Below are positions 23,121 to 34,419 of a stretch of DNA of 64,000 nt, piece by piece. The translations under genes were made by a program, and so were the position numbers. The notes under the pieces are model-generated. The model did not search any database, was not told where the DNA came from, and saw only the letters and a program-made list of their open reading frames with translations. The stretch comes from Cynocephalus volans (lineage: Eukaryota > Chordata > Mammalia > Dermoptera > Cynocephalidae). Numbering within the stretch: position 1 is the stretch's first letter; each line of letters begins with the position of its first letter. The stretch is from NCBI RefSeq assembly GCF_027409185.1, contig NC_084463.1, positions 158,697,869 through 158,761,868 on the forward strand. Direction: 5' to 3'.

Positions 23121-23834
23121 CTTCTTTGTACGTCTCCTAAAAGAATTGGACTTTTGAATGCATGAAATTGAAATTGATCTAACACCTGAAAGAAATGGGT
23201 AAAACTATACTTAGCTGAAACATTTTCAGGGAGTGAGAAGAGAGAAGCAACAGAGCAAGTGCAAAGATACTGGTGGGAGAAAAATAAAACTATTTCCTGC
23301 TTTGCTCCCTGCAAAGCCCAGCCAGTTGAATTAACTAATTTTATAAAGAAGATAAGACAATTTCAGATAATAACAGGTGCTATGAAGAAAATAAACAGGA
23401 CAGAGGTGGCAAGATTAAGACTGGGAGGTAAGGCAACTTTAGAGTACATGGTAAAGAGTGGAGTGCCCGGAAGAGAAGGTGACATTTGAGCTGAGACCTC
23501 GATAACCAGAGAACCCAGAGAATGGTGTTCAAGACAGAGACACTGGCAAGGCCTAAGGCCTGGAGGCAGAAGGAACCTGGAGGGGTAACGGATAGTACTG
23601 AGACGGGAGAGGTAGGCAGGGGCCAGATCTTCTCAGCCAAGGGGAGGAGTTTGGGAAGAATTTTAAGCAGGAAATTGACTTGATGTGACTTAGGTTTCTA
23701 AATATTCTGGCTGCTTAGTTGTAAAACATTTGCAGGGAGGGCCAAGAGTGAAGCTGGGAGACCATCAAGGAGGCTGTTTGCAATCCTCCAGGCTAGAGAG
23801 GATGGTGGCTTGCCCCAGGGTGACAGCAGTAAGA

Positions 23835-23925
23835 ATGATTGCCCCCATTTTACAGATGAGGAAACTGAGGCCTGGAGAAGTTAAGTGACTTGACTAAGGT
23901 CATGCAACCTTTAAGTAGCAGGTAG
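23835..23925 (-). repeat. MIR SINE core fragment
   Basis: 'ccattttacagatgaggaaactgaggcctggagaagttaagtgacttg' is the reverse complement of the conserved MIR core. The preceding 23,150-23,830 holds old repeat-like DNA that I could not assign. Confidence 0.85.
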
Positions 23926-23929
23926 CTTT

Positions 23930-24136
23930 TTTATTGTAGTAAAATATATATATAACAAAATTTATTATTTTAATCATTTTAAGTGTATGATTTAGTAACA
24001 TTAAGTACATTTACGATATTGTGCGGCCACCACCACTATGCATTTACAGAACTTTTTCATCATCTCAAACAGAAACTCTGTACCCATTAAACGATAATTT
24101 CCCATTCCCCTGTCTCCAAGCCCCTGGTATACTCTA
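23930..24136 (-). mobile_element. Old L1M 3' end (antisense)
   Basis: 'tagtaaaatatatatataacaaaatttattattttaatcattttaagtgtatga' and 'cagaactttttcatcatctcaaacagaaactctgtacccattaaac' match antisense L1M 3' text. The part from about 24,013 is repeated at 26,032-26,160, inside the tandem duplication. The next part of the same L1M order appears at 27,863 onward, suggesting one old L1 was split. Confidence 0.75.
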
Positions 24137-24139
24137 TTC

Positions 24140-24205
24140 TACTTGTTTATTTATTTATTTATTTATTTATTTACATACTTACTTACTTATTTACTTTACA
24201 TTCTA
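24140..24205. repeat. (TTTA)n/(CTTA)n simple repeat
   Basis: TTTA and CTTA tetramers. Seen from the minus strand this is a (TAAA)n-like tail at the 3' side of the adjoining L1 5'UTR fragment. Unit B has a shorter version at about 26,160-26,212. Confidence 0.9.
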
Positions 24206-25226
24206 TGACGTTGCGGAGAAGTTGGGAGGGAGGGGGAGAGGGGAAAGGGGAAGGAAACAGGATGGAAGGAGGAAGGATGAGGGGCAGGGTTGAGTCCTGT
24301 GGAAACCCCCTCATTCCCACAGTGGAGACCAGGGGGCTTCCAACAGTTGCTCAGTCATTGCCAGGCTGGGTGCTGATGTCAGGGGGCTCTGGCTAAAGCC
24401 CTAGTCCCCCATCTCTCCAGCTTGGGAGCTGAGGGCACTTTTTGTGGCAGCTTGGTGGTCATTGCTGGGCTGGTTGCAGGTGTCAGGGGGCATGGCCGAG
24501 GCCCTCAGCCCCCCACCACCCAGGCTCAGGAGAGTCTGGGGCACTTCCTGCAGCCGCTGTGTGGTCGTTGCTGAGCTGGTTGCACATATCGGGGGGTGGG
24601 GGGCATGGCTGAGTCCCCTACGCCTCCCCCATCTCTGCCTTGGTAGCCCAAGGGACTTCTGGTCCTTCTAGGTGTTATAGTTGTTCACTGGTGATGTGGG
24701 ACCTTTACTAGTTAATATCAAACTTTGTCTCTAGTTGTGGGTATTTTGTTTTCTCTTTCAGTTGGGCTGGGTTTTTTGCTGTTCCCAGCACTGGAACTAA
24801 TTTGTTGTCCTTTGCTTACTTCTAAAATGGGGGAACTTCCTGTGGGGACCAGCCCTTGAGCCCTGCGGTTGGGCTAAATTGCTGCTTTGCTGCTGATTCC
24901 CTGGGGAAGGCTTTTTATGCAGCTCAGGTTTTAATGGTTGATTTTGTGGGTACATCCAGCTCTTGTGAGATCCCATACACCTGGGTTGTGTGGAAACTCT
25001 GGTTTGGGCCCAAGTCTGTCAGCAAACTGCACCCCCTGCAGTTCTACATTCCTGACCAGTCTCCACTGATGTTCCTACGCTGATGGAGGGACAGATGAGC
25101 TGTCCTTGCTGTGCCCCAGTGTTTCCCTGGTGGGCCCGTCTCTGCCACCACCTGTGCTGCAAACACTTCCCATGGGATGGGCCGTGGGATGGTCACTTGC
25201 AATGACTCACCAGACTTTGAGTGGCC
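24206..25226 (-). mobile_element. L1 5'UTR fragment with ~105 bp tandem repeats, abutting telomere-like array
   Basis: The part 24,790-25,226 is homologous to 8,455-8,880 of the deleted L1 (shared 'ttgtcctttgcttacttctaaaa', 'gctgattccctggggaaggcttttt', 'gagctgtccttgctgtgccccagtg', 'caatgactcacc'). Left of it lie about three GC-rich units of ~105 bp carrying 'gtcattgctgggctggttgcaggtgtcaggggg'. The L1 homology ends at 'ttgagtgg', exactly where the hexamers begin. No ORF1 or ORF2. Confidence 0.75.
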
Positions 25227-25588
25227 CTAAGCCTAGCCCTAGCCCTAACCCTAGCCCAACATCAAACGCTAACCCTAACCCTAACCCTAAACCTAGCCCT
25301 AACCCTAGCCCTAGCCCTAACCCTAATCTTAGCCCTAAGCCTAGAACTAACCCTAGACTTAACCCTAACCCTAACCCAAGCCCTAACCCTAGCCCTAGCC
25401 CTAACCCTAGCCCTAAACCTAACCCTAACCCTAAAACTAACCCTAGCCCTAGCCCTAGCCCTAACCCTAAACCTAACCCTAGACCAAGCCCTAGCCCTAA
25501 CCCTAACCCTAGCCCTAACGCTAGCCCTAGCCCTAACCCTTACCCTAACCCTAGCCCTAGCCCTAGCCCTAACCCTAAGCCTAACCAT
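25227..25588. repeat. Telomere-like array in unit A (~360 bp)
   Basis: Same CCCTAA/CCCTAG mixture and orientation as the large array, including variants such as CTTAGC and CCAAGC. Ends 'ccctaagcctaacc' before the GC-rich module. Confidence 0.97.
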
Positions 25589-26031
25589 TCTTTAGGGACG
25601 AGGTAGGACTCGGGAATGTCTGTTGCGCACTCACCTGTTGGCGCTCAGGAAATGTCACATGATGTCGTCTATTTTTCTCCGACCTGCGGATCAAGCCCTC
25701 ATCTGCCTTACTCTCTCCCCCCGCCCCCAGAGGCTGCTCCTGTCCACAGAGTCGTGCAGAGAGAAGCCGCTGTCCCCTCGCGCTGCCACACGGGGTCGCT
25801 GTCGGGCCTGTTCGGCGCGGGGGCGGAGGGACGTGACGCTGCGACTCCGTGCATGGCTCCAGTCCAGGGCCCCAGCCCGGCCGGGCTCTGCCTACCCCTA
25901 GGCCCCGAATCCCGACATGCCCTCCCGGGACCATGCCGAGGGTCCACGGCAATAAGCCCTCAACGGCTCCCCTTTCCCTGGGCGAGGGGCCCCTCTCAGG
26001 AGGGGCTGCCTCAGTGGATCCAGGACGTCTG
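25589..26031. repeat. GC/CpG-rich module (copy 2)
   Basis: Near-copy of 19,102-19,560, with small internal differences (for example around 25,770, where about 15 bases are missing). Ends at 'caggacgtctgac', then joins unit B. Confidence 0.9.
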
Positions 26032-26212
26032 ACAATATTGTGCGACCACCACCGCTATGCACTTACAGAACTTTTTCATCATCTCAAACAGAAACTCTGT
26101 ACCCATTAAACGATAATTTCCCATTCCCCTGTCCCCAAGCCCCAGGTATAATCTATTCTACTTGTTTATTTATTGATTTATTTACTTACTTACTTACTTA
26201 TTTACTTTACAT

Positions 26213-27233
26213 TCTATGACGTTGTGGAACAGTTGGGAAGGAGGGGGAGAGGGGAAAGGGGAAGGAAACAGGATGGAAGGAGGTAGGATGAGGGGCAGGG
26301 TTGAGGCCTGTGGAAACCCCCTCATTCCCACAGTGGAGACCAGGGGGCTTCCAACAGTTGCTCAGTCATTGCCAGGCTGGGTGCTGATGTCAGGGGGCTC
26401 TGGCTAAGGCCCAAGCCCCCCATCTCTCCAGCTTGGGAGCTGGGGGCACTTTATGTGGCAGCTTGGTGGTCATTGCTGGGCTGGTTGCAGGTGTCAGGGG
26501 GCATGGCCGAGGCCCTCAGCCCCCCACCTCCCAGGCTCAGGAGAGCCTGGGGCACTTCCTGCAGCCGCTGTGTGGTCATTGCTGAGCTGGTTGCTCATAT
26601 CGGGGGGCATGGCTGAGTCCCCTCCCCCTCCCCCATCTCTGCCATGGTAGCCCAGGGGACTTCTGGTCCTTCTAGGTGTTATAGTTGTTCACTGGTCCTT
26701 TACTAGTTAATATCAAACTTTGTCTCTAGTTGTGGGTATTTTGTTTTCTCTTTCAGTTGGGCTGGGTTTTTTGCTGTTCCCAGCACTTAAACTCAGCACT
26801 GGAACTAATTTGTTGTCCTTTGCTTACTTCTAAAATGGGGGAACTTCCTGTGGGGACCAGCCCTTGAGCCCTGCAGTTGGGCTAAATTGCTGCTTTGCTG
26901 CTGATTCCCTGGGGAAGGCTTTTTATGCAGCTCAGGTTTTAATGGTTGATTTTGTGGGTACATCCAGCTCTTGTGAGATCCCATACACCTGGGTTGTGTG
27001 GAAACTCTGGTCTGGGCCCGAGTCTGTCAGCAAACTGCACCTCCTGCAGTTCTACATTCCTGACCAGTCTCCACTGATGTTCCTACGCTGATCGGGGGGC
27101 AGATGAGCTGTCCTTGCTGTGCCCCAGTGTTTCCCTGGTGGGCCCGTCTCTCCCACCACCTTTGCTGCAAACACTTCCCATAGGATGGGCCATGGGACGG
27201 TCACTTGCAATGACTCACCAGACTTTGAGTGGC
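26213..27233 (-). mobile_element. L1 5'UTR fragment, unit B copy
   Basis: Counterpart of 24,206-25,226, including the ~105 bp tandem units and the same join of 'ttgagtgg' to the hexamers. Small indels (for example near 26,690 and 26,785) distinguish it from unit A. Confidence 0.75.
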
Positions 27234-27628
27234 CCTAAGCCTAGCCCTAGCCCTAGCCCTAACACTAACCCTAGCCCTAACGCTAACCCTACCACTAGCC
27301 CTAACCCTAACCCCAACCTTAACCCTAGCCCTAGGCCTAAACCTAACCTGATCCCTACCCCTAACCCTAACACTAACCCTAACTCTAGACCTAGCCCTAG
27401 CCCTAGCCCTAGCCCTAACCCTAGCAATCGCACTAGCCCTAGATCTAGCCCTAACCCTAACCCTAACCCCAACCCTAGCCCTAGCCCTAACTCAAGCCCT
27501 AACCCTAATCCTAACCTAGCCCTAACCATATCAACTAGCCCTAGCCCTAAGCCTAACCCTAACCCTAACCCTGCACCTAACCCTAGCACTAGCACTAGCC
27601 CTAGCCCTAACCCTAAGCCTAACCTTTC
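27234..27628. repeat. Telomere-like array in unit B (~395 bp)
   Basis: CCCTAA/CCCTAG hexamers with a different order of variants and a different length from the unit A array, although the flanks are nearly identical. This points to faster change within the arrays than in their flanks. Confidence 0.97.
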
Positions 27629-27862
27629 TTTAGGGATGAGATAGGACTCGGGAATGTCTGTTGCGCTCTCACTTGTTGGCGCTCAGGAAATGTCACATGA
27701 TGTCGTCTATTTTTCTCCGACCTGCGGATCAAGCCCTCATCTGCCTTATTCTCCCCCCGCCCCCGGAGGCTGCTGCTGTCCGCAGAGTCCTGCAGAGAGA
27801 AGCCGCAGTCCCGCCGCTGTCGCCTCGCGCTGCCACACGGGGTCGCTGTCGGGCCTGTCCGG
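27629..27862. repeat. GC/CpG-rich module (copy 3, truncated)
   Basis: Matches the first ~230 bp of copies 1 and 2, then breaks off inside the CpG-rich part. It resembles copy 1 more than copy 2 in places ('cagagtcctgcagagagaagcc', 'gggcctgtccggc'). Confidence 0.9.
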
Positions 27863-29480
27863 CATATTCAGCATTACTACATACTGCCAAATGGGTTTCC
27901 AAAGTACTTACATAGATGTGTGTTCTTACCAGCAGGGCATGATAGTTATGACTGCTCAATATCCTTGTTGTGATAATATGTTCTGCTGTTTTCTTTTTAG
28001 CCATTCTGGAAGACATTGGTGTCATGGTTATTTTAATGTTTATTATCTTAATGCAGAAAGAAATTGAGAACTTTAAAATTATTTAATAGCTATTGATATA
28101 TTTTCAATTGGAAAGTGCTCATTTGTGTCTTCTGTCCATCTTTCTTTTGGGTTTTATGACAGTTATTTATTGTTTTGTAAGAATTGTTTTTATATTTTCA
28201 TCATAATTCCTCTATCAAATATACATGTCTGATTATGGTGGTCTGATAAAAATATCCTCTCCCACTGTAAGTGTTGCCCTTTTGACACTGTTAATTTTGA
28301 TAAACGAAACTTTCTGAAGTATTCCAACAAATCTGTAATCTTATCTGGTTAATTCTATGCATATTCTGTTTAAAATTGTGTGCATACATCAATATCACAA
28401 AGATATCCCTTACGTTTGTATTTCACGTTTAGGTCTCCAAACAATTGATTCTGAAAAGGGTGTAAGATAGGGGTCCAGGTTATTTTTTTCTTTTCCAAAG
28501 AGATATACAAATTACTCAATACAATTTATCAAAGAGATCACCTTTCCTTTTTTGGAAAACTGGGATGCCTTTCTATAAACCACATGATACTATGTACATG
28601 GATCTATTACTTTAATCACTACTCTGTTCCATCTATCAGTCTGTCATTAGGAATTTACCATGTTTTCTTTCTTACTAGAGCTTCATAACAGGTCATTCCA
28701 TCTGAGAGTGTAACTCCTTCAACTCCTGTTTTCCTTCATAACTATCTTTGCTACTTTTTTGAATAAAATTTATAATCAACTTTCAAAGTTCCAAAAGGAA
28801 AAAGAGAGACTTAGACTGGGATTGTATCTATAGATCAATTTGGGAATAACTGACATCTTTACAATATTAAGTCTTTCCTATCCATGGAAATGGAATATTT
28901 CTCTATTTACTTAGTTAATTGTTTTCTTTCATAATAGTTTTGTGGCTTTCTTCACATAGATATTGTACAGATATTGTTATAATTGTACTAAAGCATTTCA
29001 GTTTTGTGGGGTGCTAACATAAATGTAAACACAATTACCTTTACTTTCAAATTCCACTTGTTCATTACTGATATATAGGAACAATACTGATGCTTGCATG
29101 TTAAACTTGTGTTCTGCAATCTTGCTATACTGCTTATTATTTCCAAAAGATATTTTTATCCGTTCTTTTGGATTTTCTACAGAGACCATCATGTTATCTC
29201 CTAAGATGGTTTTATTTCTTCGTTGCCCCCCAAAACAGACTTTTGAATGTTAGCCATTGTGATTAGTGTCTAGTGATATCACAGTGTGGTCTTAACTTGC
29301 ATTTGTCTAACGATTAGTGGTTTTTACAAATTTATCTATCTTTTGACTGTACTTATACCTTTTGTGTTTGTGTGTGTGAAGGATTTGTTCAGGTCTTTTG
29401 CCTTTTTTTCACTTTTTTTTTATAGGTAGACTGTCTATATTGTAGAGTGTTACAAATCTTCATTGCTATTTGATTATTAG
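27863..29480 (-). mobile_element. Old L1M ORF2 remnant
   Basis: Antisense ORF2 wording: 'tactgccaaatgggtttccaaagtacttaca' (27,884), 'ttttagccattctgg' (27,996) and 'ggggtccaggttatttttttcttttcc' (28,469). It is the expected upstream continuation of the L1M tail at 23,930-24,136. Highly diverged, no long frame. Confidence 0.7.
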
Positions 29481-30450
29481 ATAGGGCCTTTAGGTAATGC
29501 ATGCATGAGACAAAAGTCCTTGGATAGGAGGAAAGAGCCTACAGGTAGCGGGGGCAAGAGCCCACTCAATCAATTTTAATCTCTGTTTAGGTTAGAGATT
29601 ATATACACTGATTGCTAATATAATGGGTTCACTGGAAGATTTTGTGAAAAGGAAACCCACAAGTGTTTAAAGCCTCTAAAGTGAACAAGAGAACTGAAAC
29701 AGAACAAGGATTGTTCTGAGGGCAATAACCCTTAACACAACAAAGCTTAAAGGATGGGAAAATATGTGCGTTAAGATTTGCAATGACATTTTGCTAGATT
29801 AGTTCGTACATGGGAGTTTTCCCACATTTTGCTTTAAGGTGTTTCTGTGAGTTTCTCAAAAAGTCAGGCACTTTCATTTTCATTGTTTTTTTTTTTTTTT
29901 TTTTTTTTTTTTGCATGTCACCTAGCTTAATTTTATGACTCTTTTGATGGTATATTGTTTAAACTATTTTTAACCATGCATGCTCAGATGGAGATTATTA
30001 AACAGCCAATTTCTGTATGTTCTTACTATTATTGATTAACGGTCTGTTTGTTTTGGTTTTTCTTTTTCCATAATTTCCGTGACTTTTCAATATGAATGGA
30101 AACAAAAACTGACTCAGTGCTGCTACCCAGTTTCTCCTTCTAACAGAGGAGTTGCTGAGGTGCAGTTCCTTCAGGCTTCTCATTGAATTTATGTTGTTTT
30201 GAGAAATCTTTTTTTTATCTCTGTTACACTGTGAGAGGTGTAACACTATGTTATAGTAATTTTATGTGATAGACTCTGTATTTTGTTTTGTGTTTCTCTT
30301 TAATTAATGATATCAGTGCTTTGTTGGTTCTATACATACTGATTGGCTTTTCACTCTCCTATAGTGTACATTGATACATTAGAGTTTAGTTTAGTTTTGT
30401 TTTGCTTTGTTTTTGAATAGAGTGCTATTTATCTATAAATTTGTGTATTA
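29481..30450. other. AT-rich intergenic DNA with poly-T run
   Basis: A poly-T run of about 26 bases lies at 29,887-29,912, perhaps the tail of an unrecognised minus-strand retroposon. Nothing else recognised. Confidence 0.4.
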
Positions 30451-33070
30451 ATTTTTGCATCCTGTTTAAGAAATCTTGGCTTAACCTAAATCATGAAGAT
30501 AATATGTTACTTTCTAGAAACCTTGTGGTTTAGCACTTGTATTTATATTCATAATAAATCTGGATTAATTTTTGAATTTTAATTTTTTAAAATATTTATT
30601 TTTTTAACTGACAAAAAACTGTACATATTTATGGTATGCAACATGAGGTTTGGGCTCGGGTATACGTTGTGACATGGCTAAATAGGCTATTTGACATGCA
30701 TTACATTACATACTTATCATGAATTAATTTTTGTATGCTGTGAAAGTAAATGGATAGGTTTCATTGTTTTACGTATTAAACCTAATCTAACTGGGTCAAT
30801 TTTACTTTGAAATCCATTCTTTCCTCATTACATTGCTGTGAAATTTTCTTTTAAATCAATTGAAATTATACACGGGAGTCTTTCTGGACTTTGTTTTTGT
30901 TTATTTTATTTTTGTATCTGTGCATGAACTGATGTCACAATTTCTAAAGTAATGAAGATTTATTTATAGTATTCACAACTGTATGGGAGTTCTTCAGATT
31001 CTTCTTCTATGATATTGCCTTGGATATTCTAGATACTTAGCATTTCAAAATAAATTGTGTTATTGACTTGAATGTTTAAAAACGCTTGGGAATTTTGATT
31101 GTTACTAAATTAAATCTATGAGAAAATTTAGGGAGTACTAACTTCTTTACATTCGTTTCTTCCAACTCATGGATCTTCAACTCAATGCAATCCCCATCAC
31201 ATGGAACAAAAAAAGGCCATGAGTAGCCACAGCAATCCTGAGCAACAAAAACTAAGGCCAGAGGTGTAGCACTACCTGACTTCAAATTATACTATAAAGC
31301 TCTAGTGACCAACACAGCACGGTACTGGCATAAAAACAGACACTCAGACAAATGCAACAGAATAGAGAATCCAGAAACCAACCCACAGACAGTGTTATAA
31401 TTTTCAGAAAGTTAGTATTTGTATACATATCAGTCAATGTCTGGGCTCTATGTATGATTCTGTTTATTTTATAGTCAGAAGCACCTATCACTAATAAGTT
31501 TTGATATCCAGTAGGGCAAATCCTGAAAATTTGTTATTGTTCTTACAGTGTAATTGGGATATTTTTGGGAATTCATCTCTCCAAACAAATTTTAGCATCA
31601 TACCTGTTTGCGTTCATGCTAGGACTGCAGTGAATTTATAAATACATTTTAAAAGAAATGTCAAGTTTGTATCAACAAGTCTTCTAAATCATAAGTTTAC
31701 TATATCTTTCTCTTTATTTAGATTCAGCTCAATTTGTATAATGAAAGTTTTATTGTATGCTCTTCTGTAAAGAGTTTTCACATATTGTATTAAATCAATG
31801 ACTGAGTGCATCGTATTTTTAATTGTGTTTTCCATGCCCATTGGAAAACATGTGTTTTTAGATTAGTGCAGTATATTTTATATTTATTTTTCTTCTGACA
31901 GCTCTAACAAAATCTCTTATTAATTTAATAATTTATTTGTACATTATTTTGTATTTTCAACATGTATATCACATACTCTGATTAAATATGGTTAATTTTT
32001 TCTTTCCAATGTTATTCTTTCTAGTTATTTTTCTTGCTTTGTTTAAATAGCTAGGAACTTTAATATAATGTTGAATTTACCTAGTAAATTTGGGCATCCT
32101 TGGCTTTCTGATTTTAGAGGGAAATCATTCACATTTCATATTGAAAATATTTTCTATAGGTTTTGGGGGAATAGATTTCTTTTTTTTCAGATTACTAAAA
32201 TCATCTGCATTGTTTTATTTTTACTTCTTTCACTACATCACTACATTTGTTTGTTGGTGAGCGGATGTTGAACTTTTTTAAGCTGCTTTACTACATTTTT
32301 AAAGATAATTATGTGATTTAGCCCCTTTAAGATTTTAACATATCAACTTATGTATATTTTAATTCCCTAGTATAAGACCAAATGTTTTTATTACAAAACA
32401 AATTTTAACGTGATATAATAAATTATCCTTTTTATTTGTTGATTAATTGAATATATAAATGTTTCAATTAGAATTTTGAATTCTGTGTTTATGAGCGAAA
32501 TTTTTCTGTAAATTCTTTCACTCTGTTTTACTGTATTGCCCTTGTTTTTGACATCGACATTATTCTAGATTCTCAAAATGAACTCAGAAGTGTTTATTCT
32601 TATTTGATATAGAGAAAATATGCATAGTATTAAAATTCATGGAAAAGCAGGAAAGTTTTCCATTGCATAGGAACATTTTGAATTATGAATTCAGTCTCTA
32701 GTATTGTCAAGAAAATTGTAATCTCAATTTCTTTTTGAGTCAGTTTATTTGTTTTATTTTTCTTAAAATTCATCCATTAGACTTACACTTTCAAACTTGC
32801 TGGCACAATAATTTTCACAATTGTCTCCTTCTAAAATTGGCTGGGTCTGTAATGATTCTCACTTTTCAATGCTAATATTAGGTATTTTTGCCTTATCTCT
32901 GTATTTTTTTTCTTGACTAGATATGTGAGATTTTCATCAATTTTCTTAGTTTTCTTTCAGATCCAATTTTGTAATTGTTTATCTCATCTATTTTATATTT
33001 GCTATTTACATCATTAATTTATTCTGTGTTATTTTCTTATTTATTTTATTTTTTCAGATTTGTTTATTTA
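30450..33070 (-). mobile_element. Old L1 remnants with nested younger L1 pieces
   Basis: Antisense L1 text runs through most of the span, for example 'gaagatttatttatagtattcac', 'gggaattcatctctccaaacaaattttagcatcat' (31,568) and 'ttcctagtataagacc' (32,365). A separate antisense L1 3' end lies near 30,590-30,722 ('actgtacatatttatggtatgcaacatgaggt'), and a + strand piece lies at 31,175-31,393. All broken. Confidence 0.6.
31175..31393 (+). mobile_element. L1 ORF2 fragment nested in opposite orientation
   Basis: 'caatccccatcacatggaacaaaaaaaggcc', 'tgacttcaaattatactataaagctctagt' and 'cactcagacaaatgcaacagaatagagaatccag' are typical sense ORF2 text. It sits inside older antisense L1, flanked on the right by resumed antisense sequence. 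Confidence 0.85.
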
Positions 33071-33084
33071 TTTTTACTGAAGAT

Positions 33085-33435
33085 ATCCATGACTGCCAAT
33101 CTGGAGACTCTTTTTCTCAGTACTAGGTGTGTGCCCAGTTCATGCACAGACCCACTTCAAAGTGCCAGGGTTATCTGCAGAAATGGGTCTCTATCAATGA
33201 TAGGTTGTAGTGGGTGCATATATACCCCAACTTCCTGAACTCTTGTTGGGACAAGCTTCAGCTAGGTTTTACACAGTCTTTCCAAGGGACTTTCTAAAAT
33301 GAATCTAAGCCCCAGTTGCTCACAAAAATGACCGGTTCATTCCTACCGTGTTTCCAACTTAACTATTGGTGCTTACTAAGTTCCTCTTCCCAACAAACTA
33401 CTTCCATCCAAATTCTTGTCTTGTTGTCTGCTATT
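33085..33435 (+). mobile_element. ERVL/MLT2-like LTR fragment (fossil)
   Basis: The right end, 'caacaaactacttccatccaaattcttgtcttgttgtctgct', parallels the MLT2-type LTR terminus seen at 9,520-9,560. The left part is only weakly LTR-like. Old, non-coding. Confidence 0.4.
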
Positions 33436-33639
33436 AAGGTAATCAACCTAGGAAAGACTGAAAAACATCTTTGGAACTCATATGGGACATGCATATAATA
33501 ATTATTATCAGAAAGATCTCATACTAATTATAAAGAGTCAAAAGTAAAGAAATACTAGTAAACAATCTAATAAACAAACTTCAAAAGGAAGTTAAATTGA
33601 TTAAACCAAAAGTTGTCAAATATGTGGATTAAACAAATT

Positions 33640-34240
33640 TTAAAGGTGTTGAATGTGTGTATGTAAATTTGATCAAATCCTTTGGAAAACTCTTTGGAAA
33701 TATACGCCCATAATTCTATTCCTTGTTATACACTCAATAGAAACACATATTTGCATCAAAGATACAAACAAGAATGTTCCAAGAAATACTATTCTCAATT
33801 ACCTCAAAATGAAAATAACTCATATGTGCATCAAATTATAAACATTTTGTTGTATTTATTCCATTCAATACTATATAGAAATGAAAAAAAAAGTTAACTA
33901 ACAATATTCAGAACAACATTATGGAATTACACAACCATAATATTAAGCAAGAAAAGGCAAATATCAAAATGTATAAATCATTGTTTTATTAATATAAAGT
34001 TTATAAAGAGGCAAAATTATAGTAATGTGTGAATAGATGTCATCTTGGATGATCTACTGGGAAGGATGTACTGTATGCTCTTGGGTAATATTTTGGTAAA
34101 TAATTGGTATTTTGATCTTGCTGGTATATGTACAACTTCATTCACTTCAATTCATAGAATTGAACTCAGTTGTTCACTTCATTGCATTCAAGCTATACTT
34201 CAATTACAATCATTAAAAATTGAAAAAAATTGACAAAATT
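33640..34240 (+). mobile_element. Old L1 fragment
   Basis: Sense L1 text, strongly diverged: 'gtacattcaatactatatagaaatg'-like wording at 33,865 and 'aacaacattatggaattacacaaccataatattaagcaagaaaaggcaaa' at 33,912. Confidence 0.55.
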
Positions 34241-34419
34241 TGTCTACATTTCTTTTTTTCAAAGTGGACACAGATCATGAGACATAGTTTGGCAGGTAAA
34301 GTGTTTCTTGAGGGTAAACAGCTATGGTAAGAAAAAGAAAGATCCAAAGTTGAAAACAGGGCTGATTCAAGCTGTAATAAATCAAGCAAAGCCTCCCCTG
34401 CACTGTGGGAAGATTTGTC

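Larger units (their letters stand above)
24013..26031. repeat. Tandem duplication unit A (~2.0 kb)
   Basis: Unit order: L1M tail piece (24,013-24,136), TTTA-rich tract, L1 5'UTR fragment (about 24,140-25,226), telomere-like array (25,227-25,588) and GC-rich module (25,589-26,031). It is followed immediately by unit B, which repeats the order with high similarity. The A/B junction at about 26,031 joins the module ('caggacgtctgac') to 'aatattgtgcg', with an 'AC' overlap. Confidence 0.9.
26032..27862. repeat. Tandem duplication unit B (~1.8 kb, truncated on the right)
   Basis: It repeats unit A from its first base: L1M tail piece, shorter TTTA tract, L1 5'UTR fragment, array and GC-rich module. 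The module stops at 'cgggcctgtccggc', after which old antisense L1 text begins. Unique-type parts differ from unit A by scattered substitutions and small indels, so the duplication is fairly recent compared with the L1M around it. Confidence 0.9.

Noticed and set aside
15729-27628. Ancestral head-to-head telomere fusion point like human chromosome 2q13
   Set aside because: A head-to-head fusion needs TTAGGG meeting CCCTAA in inverted orientation. All three arrays read CCCTAA/CCCTAG left to right with no inversion.
29887-29912. Poly-T run as the tail of a minus-strand retroposon
   Set aside because: No SINE or mRNA-like sequence could be recognised next to it and no flanking duplication was seen.
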